This document shows, one piece after another, positions 61,944 through 64,000 of a stretch of 64,000 bases of DNA. Within the stretch, counting starts at the first letter, position 1. Each line of letters starts with the position of its first letter. The DNA comes from Rhizomys pruinosus (Eukaryota > Chordata > Mammalia > Rodentia > Spalacidae), in NCBI GenBank assembly GCA_009823505.1, contig VZQC01006580.1, positions 321,749-385,748 on the forward strand, in the 5' to 3' direction. The position numbers were made by a program, and so were the translations under genes. The notes below the pieces were generated by a model that was given only the letters and a program-made list of their open reading frames with translations, searched no databases and was not told where the DNA came from.

Positions 61944-62165
61944 TGGTTTCTATTTTTGTTTTGAGACATGTACTCTCATTGTTTCTGGAACTCATCCATT
62001 ACGTGGGTTTTCTGGACAATGAGCTCTCAACATCTGTCATTTTGTGCCTCACCCTCAAGTCCTGTGGTTACAGATGCACAATAAATCTGGCTTTTATGTG
62101 AGTACTCAGAGCACAGATCTTCAAGCTTGTGCAGCAGGCAGTTGACTGACTGAGATATCTCCCAA
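61944..62165 (-). repeat. B4/RSINE1-like SINE, antisense
   Basis: B1-like block in antisense (TTTTGAGACATGTACTCTC), then the tRNA-type part ending in the ACTGACTGAGATATCTCCCA block at 62145-62165. Diverged. Confidence 0.65.
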
Positions 62166-62273
62166 GTACAAAGTATTGATATATTCATGAAAACTTATAC
62201 CTGCTCTTTGACTGACTGAGATATCTTCCAAGTCCAAAGTATTGATATATTCATGAAAACTTATACCTGCTCT
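62142..62273. repeat. 66 bp tandem duplication
   Basis: Units 62142-62207 and 62208-62273, differing at two positions. The unit starts inside the SINE head end and runs into its flank. Confidence 0.95.
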
Positions 62274-62831
62274 GAAAAAATAAAGTTATTGAAAGATGAG
62301 GAACAAAATTAGGTTTTATATTTTATGAATATATCACTGACTAACTACACAAAAAATAATTCAACCAATCAATTAAAACATTAGTAAGTTTTCAGAAATA
62401 TAGTTAATAATATTAACAAACAAATAGGACATGATGATTAACAGTGTGCTATCAGAGAAATTATAAAAATTATTACATAAAATAGCATGAAAATCTGCTC
62501 CATGAACCTAGAGGAGTAACAAAAATAAAGCAACACATAAATAATATTATACCATCCAAAAAACTAAAATACCCAGACCTACAAAACGTTGTACATTGTG
62601 AAAGTAATAATCCCTTTTGCTTTAGGAAAGGAAAATGATTTCTGGAAGGGAGATTGGCAGTTGGTACAAAGTTGATTTCATTTTAATATATGTATTATAC
62701 ATTTCCAATGTCTGATTCCCTGTTTTCTCAGACATGTCCAAAGTCATCTTTAAGATTTTATTCAAGTGACTTTATAACTTGGTTTTCAGCATAAATACTT
62801 TCAGGTTTGCAGAATTTTCATTTAAAATATT

Positions 62832-62968
62832 CCAGCCAGGCATGGTGGTGCACGCCTTTAATCCTAGCACTGGAGAGGCAGAGGCAGGCAGATCTTTGTG
62901 AGTTCAAGGTCAGCCTGGTCTACAGAGTGAGTTCCAGGACAGCTGGGGCTACAGGGAGACCCTGTCTC
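62832..62968 (+). repeat. B1 SINE
   Basis: Sense B1 of the local 3' variant. It has almost no A-tail and is followed by a 14 bp direct repeat (62969-62982 and 62987-63000). Confidence 0.92.
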
Positions 62969-63000
62969 AAACAGGAAGTAACTTCCAAACAGGAAGTAAC

Positions 63001-63384
63001 ACAGATAGTCATTAATAAACATGTAATGTAAACAAAAACAATGGGAATATTAACCATAAATAAAATTTAACTATAAATCCATGAAAGTATATAGAAATTT
63101 TAAACACTTCTTAAAATCAAGTAAATCAGTCTAAGATTCCAACTGTATACAATTCTAGGAAAGGTAATAATATAAATAAAGTAAAATTGTCAATCATTAC
63201 CAGAGGAAAGGGGAGTTGAGGAGAAATGAAAAGATTTTTTTTAGAGGTTATAACATTATTCTGGAAGATATGTGACATTATGCAGTTATCAACCTCATAG
63301 ATGTTGACCAAAAAAAGAATAAAATTTAGTAGATCAGGGTTTCGTTATTAATGATGTGATGATGTCTTTTCACCAATCCTTAGA
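63001..63384. other. Unassigned AT-rich DNA
   Basis: Nothing recognised. Confidence 0.4.
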
Positions 63385-64000
63385 AGTGTCCCATAAATTG
63401 GAGACAACTATTATAGAGGTAATCTCTTATAAAACTGGTAAAACTTCCTTTTTTAATTGACTAATAGACATAGGAACTGTGAAAAGGATTATTCTCTATT
63501 CAGAACCAAATATAATACTAAAGTCTCCCTAAGCTATGCACTTAAGCAAAATATATTAATACAGGAGCTCTGACATCAGCAATGGATTATTCTACCAAGG
63601 AGATGTTGGCCAGGGGATCCAAGCCCCCACAAAAGGTAAAGGCTCCTTGCCTCTAAACTGGGATACCTGCAGAAGGAGAGGCGTAAGGCCCTGTTTCAAA
63701 GATCTGACGTTAACAGCGGAGACTGTATTGATGACCAGCACATGCAAGGGTACAGATCATCTCTGAAATAGCCAGAGAGTCTTACCAAGGCCACTAAAAA
63801 TAAAGCAAATAAGGTCTCCTGGAGTCAAGCAAGACTCCACCCGCACCAGCTATCCTCACCTGCCTGCGGAACCAATCCCATTGCAGCAGGGCCAGGCATA
63901 GGCTCGTATATCCCAACATAATTTGGTCATGTTGGTTTCTCTCTTGGAGGATAACCTGTGTGATGTCCACAAGGCTAATCCTCTACGGTCATGGAGATGT
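63385..64000 (+). mobile_element. L1 long 3' UTR, cut by window end
   Basis: Sense copy starting at the equivalent of about 4520 of the 2040 copy and running off the window before the 67 bp unit. Divergence rises toward the right end with several deletions. Confidence 0.88.

Noticed and set aside
1..64000. CRISPR array, prokaryotic operon or integrative element
   Set aside because: No regularly spaced short repeats, Shine-Dalgarno-led genes or dense coding; the SINE/LINE content is vertebrate.

Overview
The window reads as intergenic or intronic DNA from a muroid rodent genome. I find no supportable host gene: no spliced exon set, no structural RNA gene, no CpG island. The organism call rests on B1, tRNA-derived B2/B3-type, B4-type and ID-like SINEs occurring together with L1. 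The B1 3' half, the B2-type internal sequence and the L1 3' UTR are not the mouse or rat versions I know. A cricetid (vole, hamster or deer-mouse group) is my best guess, but that is inference.

Layout. 1-7.1 kb: an old ERV-L-like remnant with a short gag-like stretch, split by a 3.86 kb L1 (2040-5899) that has perfect target-site duplications. 7.1-10.2 kb: mostly unique AT-rich DNA. 10.4-12.0 kb: an antisense L1 3' UTR copy with a SINE-like cap. 13-17 kb: an L1 with a short 3' UTR, small SINEs, and a long-3'UTR L1 nested in an ancient L1. 17.4-21.3 kb: an unnamed dispersed repeat, an URR1-like repeat and an old antisense L1 ORF2 holding a nested L1 tail. 22.5-26.3 kb: SINEs and an antisense short-UTR L1. 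26.4-31.8 kb: three L1 copies, two with sense/antisense switches. 31.8-38.6 kb: the unnamed repeat again, then a SINE-dense block. 38.6-44.2 kb: inverted L1, a second ERV-like remnant, a single N in poly-A, and an old L1 ORF2. 45-49.4 kb: SINEs and microsatellites. 49.8-55.2 kb: a 5.4 kb 5'-inverted L1 with a partly duplicated 3' UTR. 56.5-64 kb: L1 tails, SINEs, a tandem duplication and an L1 cut by the window end.

The main observation is the L1 family. Its young copies carry a 3' UTR of about 2.4 kb, placed inside the element by flanking target-site duplications. Copies here show three 3'-UTR architectures that share the ORF2 end and parts of a distal end, as if a segment of about 2 kb had been inserted into an older, shorter 3' UTR. 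A 67 bp tandem duplication inside this UTR splits the copies into subfamilies. The young B2-type SINEs carry their own 17 bp tandem duplication. Several L1 copies show 5' inversions of the twin-priming kind.

All calls come from reading the sequence by eye. Family names were not checked against a repeat library, and old boundaries are approximate to tens of bases.
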